Assembly: GCA_035772405.1 (NCBI GenBank)
Contig: JAYKKM010000202.1
Span: 248,001 to 312,000 of the forward strand
Direction of reading: 5' to 3'
Length of the DNA stretch: 64,000 nucleotides
Source: Chrysogorgia sp. JL179-B06
Lineage: Eukaryota; Cnidaria; Anthozoa; Scleralcyonacea; Chrysogorgiidae
This document shows, piece by piece, positions 60,640-64,000 of this stretch; the stretch's first letter is position 1; every line of letters begins with the position of its first letter. The position numbers and the translations under genes were made by a program. The notes under the pieces were generated by a model. The model was not told the origin of the DNA. It worked only from the letters and a program-made list of their open reading frames with translations, and ran no database searches.

Positions 60640-60714
60640 TTAAAGCAAGCCACTCAGCTAGCCGTGTTTAGGGGACCATAAATAACAAGAAAAGAGATGT
60701 TGCCAAGTCTGCAA

Positions 60715-63700
60715 CCTGCACGGAGGTGTTTTGGGGGGTATTTTTCAAAATGACGTCAAATACCTAGCATGAAAACGAGGCTCTGAATGAAACTTGTCTA
60801 TCTTTGGTATAAAGTGATAAAATCTCGCCAAATTCACACAACTTCTTTGGGAGGCCTTTGGGCATTACATTGTGTACTGGTTGCCGGTCACGTGATCATT
60901 CCAACGTCAAAACGAGGCTCTGTATTGGCGCTCTTGATTGCAAAATGCCATAAAAACAAATCAGAGTCCGAAAAAGATCGTCTTGTTCATCAAAAGGGAT
61001 GCTAAAACATCAATATTGCCATGCTTAAAGATAACCTGAGACTATCTTACATTTTTGTCAATCCTAAAGGGTATTTAATTCCTATTTGCTGTATATCCGT
61101 AACCACACGTGTAGGGAAGATATACCCCCCACAAAAATTAATGTGGGGAAAATTTGCCCCCACAATTCCGGCCATACGAGGGCTATGCCTGTAGGATATG
61201 AACGAACTCTAGTCGAAAAATACGAGTTCACGAAATAGAATGGCAATACATCAACAACCTTACAACCCTCAAGTGACATTTATACGACAGTATGCAACTA
61301 AAACGGATCACTCAAAAGGACCTTTCTGTTTTTGTCTGTTTTTTATTTTTTGTTAGGTTAGGGTGAGGTTTAAGGTTAGCTGTTCTAAAATCTGTTCTAC
61401 GCTATCGCTTGTTCTAACAATAAATAGTCTGCTGTGTTGAATAATCGTATTTCTTCCCAAGGCAACTGTTGTCCAAAACAGAACAAGGAAACTTTCACAA
61501 GAATCACAACCAGAAATACAATTAGAGTGGACTCTTCCCTACTTATATATATATGCATGCAAAGTCAAAAACACGCCTCACAACTTTCTTTTGGTGACTT
61601 TGGTTCCACCGCCCTTAAGTGCGTTGTGCGGTCAGATGCGTAGGAAGTAGACAAGCAGGTAATCAGTGACCACATTTTTAGGGGGGTGCGGGGGTCCTGC
61701 TCCGGAAAATTTTGAAATCTAGAAGCTCGGAAAGACAATTTGCAGCAATTTGAGCAAACTTTTACCTAATTCTACAGCAAGCATAGTTCAAATGAATCCA
61801 AGCTTACCTGCTGCTACCTCTTACCATGTGACGCCATTTTTTGCGCCTATTACTGACAGAAAGGGTTTAGGGGTTGGCTAACACTTCAGGCATTTCAGGC
61901 ACACCCGTTTGTAAAATCTCGCGTAGATGAAGCCCGTAGGTAGATTACCTTAAGTAGCTTCTCTCTTAGCCTCTATAATCGTACTAATACAAGCAACGCT
62001 TGTCTTGATTTGACCATTTAAAATTGGGGGGCAGCCCTCCCCCGGTTCCTACGCCTGGAAGTGCGTGCGGTTACCTAGCCATTAACCCGGCCATTAATAA
62101 TAATTAATTAATAATTATGATAAAAAAACTTTAATCAGGGTGCGTTCAAAATTGGTAAATTGTGGCAAAGAAAAAAATAAATGAAAAATAAATATTTGCT
62201 GATCAAATATACTACCGAATAACTTCTACTACGCACATCGCCAATGCTGCTTTCACATACGCAGACAAAGAAAGACCTGGCCGAATACTTGGCAAAGAAG
62301 ACCAGCGAGCGTGCCGAAGGAAATGGAAGCCGGGTCGTGGTGGCGTACGGCTGTGAGTGCAAGGGGTCTAAGAAAGACATGGCGTACCTGAACAGTAACC
62401 AAGAAGAAGCAGATACCAAGATTCTCTTGCATGCCCTTGATGCCACCGCCAATGGAGCGACTGAGATCTGGATACACTCCCCAGACACAGATGTCTTTGT
62501 CTTGTCCCTCAGACGGCATCCTGACCTTTCCCAGAATACAGGGTTTGTTACAGATCAAGGGCAACACCGTGTAATTAAGCTTCAGCCTATTGTTAGTGCC
62601 CTGGGTCCCCTGAAGACAGCTGCACTACCAGCCTTCCACGCTTTGACAGGGGCAGATAATACAGGCTCCTTCGCAAAGAAAGAGAAACCTTCATGCTGGA
62701 AAGCATATAGCGAGGCAAGCGACGACACCCTCCGTGAAATATCACATCTCGGGACAAGTGACCTACCAATCATTGAGACCTTGACAGCAGTAGAGAAGCT
62801 TGTATGCCAGTTTTTCCTGCCTCAGACGGAAATCTCCACAGTCAAGGAGCTGAAATGGTGGTTGTTCAGGAAGAAGCTACTCGCTAAAACAAACCTAGCG
62901 AAGTCGTGAGGCCCGATCAGAACGGCTTGCGCCAACATTGGCCGCATTACACCAGGCAATTATGCGTGCCCAGTCGCCAATCCAGCTCTGCCATCACCAA
63001 GCGACTATGGCTGGGAGTGGAAAGAGGACGAGAAGATGTGGAACCCAGTGATGACTACTGATGCTATCATTCATCTTGTGAAAATGCAAATGCGTCAAGG
63101 AAAGGTGCGCCACCAAGCGCTGCCAGTGCAGAAAAGCAGGGCTAAGCTGCACTGACCTTTGTGGCTGTTGCGATACAGACGATGAACAGTGCGAGAACAT
63201 GTGCGATGATGCTGACGAGGATGAAGACTACGTTGATGATGATGATAACGGCGACCTGGTTAACGACGAAGAGTATGAAGATACAGAGGAAGAATCAAGC
63301 TGAAGATTCAAACGTTTACAAATGAATAGCTATTTATACCGTATATTATACGAGATATATTGTAAAGGTCCATGAGCACAGGATATGTGCGCTTTATAAA
63401 TTAAGTTGATATTGTTGACTCATAGCTGGAGTATGACATTCTTAGAACTAAGAGTATCGATTTGTCAGTCCTGATAGTCCTTGGGAAATCAAATTGCTTA
63501 TCCAGAGGTTGAATATCAATATGAAATATATAAATGTTGATCAGGAAAAATAGGATTGCATATTAATTGCGTTGTAGTATTCTCAGTCTCAGAAAATGTA
63601 ATTTTTTGCGGTGGGTTGCCTGTGTTTTTTTACATCAAATCCGCAGAAAATGCCCTCTAAATGGACAAAAAATATTAGAAACCATTACATTATCCTACAG

Positions 63701-64000
63701 CATGGCAATATTCAACCTCCATTTTGATGAACAAGATTTTTCGAAGTCTGGTTTGTTTCGAGGGCATTTTGTGGCAAAAACCGACAATACAGAGCCTCGT
63801 TTTGATGTTGAAATGATTACGTGACTGAAAAATGATAGCTTCACTTACACTCTGCGACATTCTAAATAAGTCATGTATAGTTTGGCATGAATGCAGCCCA
63901 TTTTACCAAGGATACAATCGCGTTTCATTCAGAGCCTCGTTTTCATGCTGGGCATTTAACGTCATTTTGAAAAATACCCCCTTAAACACCTCCGTGCAGG
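60715..64000. mobile_element. Transposon with ~79-bp terminal inverted repeats and a CXC ORF
   Basis: The left end CCTGCACGGAGGTGTTT is repeated inverted at the very last base of the window, with about 6 mismatches in 79 bp (shared GGTATTTTTCAAAATGACGT and GCATGAAAACGAGGCTCTG). Inverted similarity resumes inside at 60895-60930 and 63775-63810 (AAAACGAGGCTCTGTATTG). The terminal repeat may extend past the window. The interior carries the broken ORF at 62244-63303, so the copy is non-autonomous. Confidence 0.8.
62244..63303 (+). pseudogene. Frameshifted protein with SPDTD core and CXC-like cysteine cluster
   Basis: Residues 1-221 are open. They include SNQEEADTKILLHALDATA, IWIHSPDTDVFVLSL and ALPAFHALTGADNTGSF, a conserved acidic pattern that may be a PIN/XPG-like nuclease core. 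At 62906-62909 a frameshift gives TGA; the next frame reads EARSERLAPTLAALHQAI, then shifts back near 62985 to PSPSDYGWEWKEDEKMWNPV. A further shift near 63080 leads to a cysteine-rich CQCRKAGLSCTDLCGCC (tesmin/CXC-like) and a long acidic tail ending EESS before TGA at 63303. At least three frameshifts make it a pseudogene. The start is uncertain; the codons before 62244 may be coding as well. I cannot name the family. Confidence 0.75.

Overview
The window is eukaryotic DNA that is AT-rich, full of introns and dominated by transposable elements. It has no operons, ribosome binding sites or prokaryotic features. An intact Ginger1-type transposon, hAT, CR1-like and foldback elements, tRNA-derived repeats and a PHD-finger transposase gene together suggest an invertebrate genome, most likely a marine one such as a cnidarian. 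That placement is inference, because no species-specific gene is present.

Layout. (1) 1-23210 is a head-to-tail tandem array of a ~5.6 kb unit: four nearly full copies and one stub, almost identical to each other. Each unit carries a hammerhead-ribozyme-like fold on the minus strand, a hAT-type MITE with 8-bp target duplications, a ~400-bp foldback, an internal ~450-bp duplication, and the last part of a non-LTR reverse transcriptase. Units 2-5 also carry a tRNA-derived SINE head, which lies in a 999-bp segment deleted from unit 1. Only unit 1 carries a 1443-bp hAT insertion. (2) 23211-26532 is rearranged: a possible TA-flanked element, a displaced piece of the array, and two SET-domain exons on the minus strand. 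(3) 27466-37654 is a nest of elements. A 3.2-kb foldback contains a 5'-truncated CR1-like element and one copy (U1) of a 0.9-kb inverted-repeat element. A second copy (U2) lies next to it and was split by a complete 5961-bp Ginger1 transposon, whose 8-exon gene I can read without a break. (4) 37655-47268 holds Ginger-like MITEs, SINEs, a hAT transposase relic, a small zinc-finger gene with a decayed paralogue, and two foldbacks. (5) 47269-55073 is a 7805-bp element with 40-bp perfect terminal inverted repeats and a TAA duplication. It carries one long minus-strand gene joining a PB1/ubiquitin-like domain, an acidic repeat region, a probable DDE integrase-like core and two PHD fingers. (6) 55074-64000 has a 1.37-kb near-perfect snapback, minisatellites, another foldback, and an element with ~79-bp terminal repeats whose single ORF (SPDTD core plus a CXC-like cysteine cluster) is broken by frameshifts.

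Almost every gene here serves transposition. The Ginger1 and PB1/DDE/PHD genes are the two apparently intact autonomous systems. Several MITEs look mobilised in trans: CCGG-flanked MITEs with TGTGG ends resemble the Ginger element, and 8-bp-TSD elements look hAT-driven. The SET-domain exons are the only clear candidate for host coding sequence, and the array has apparently invaded next to them.
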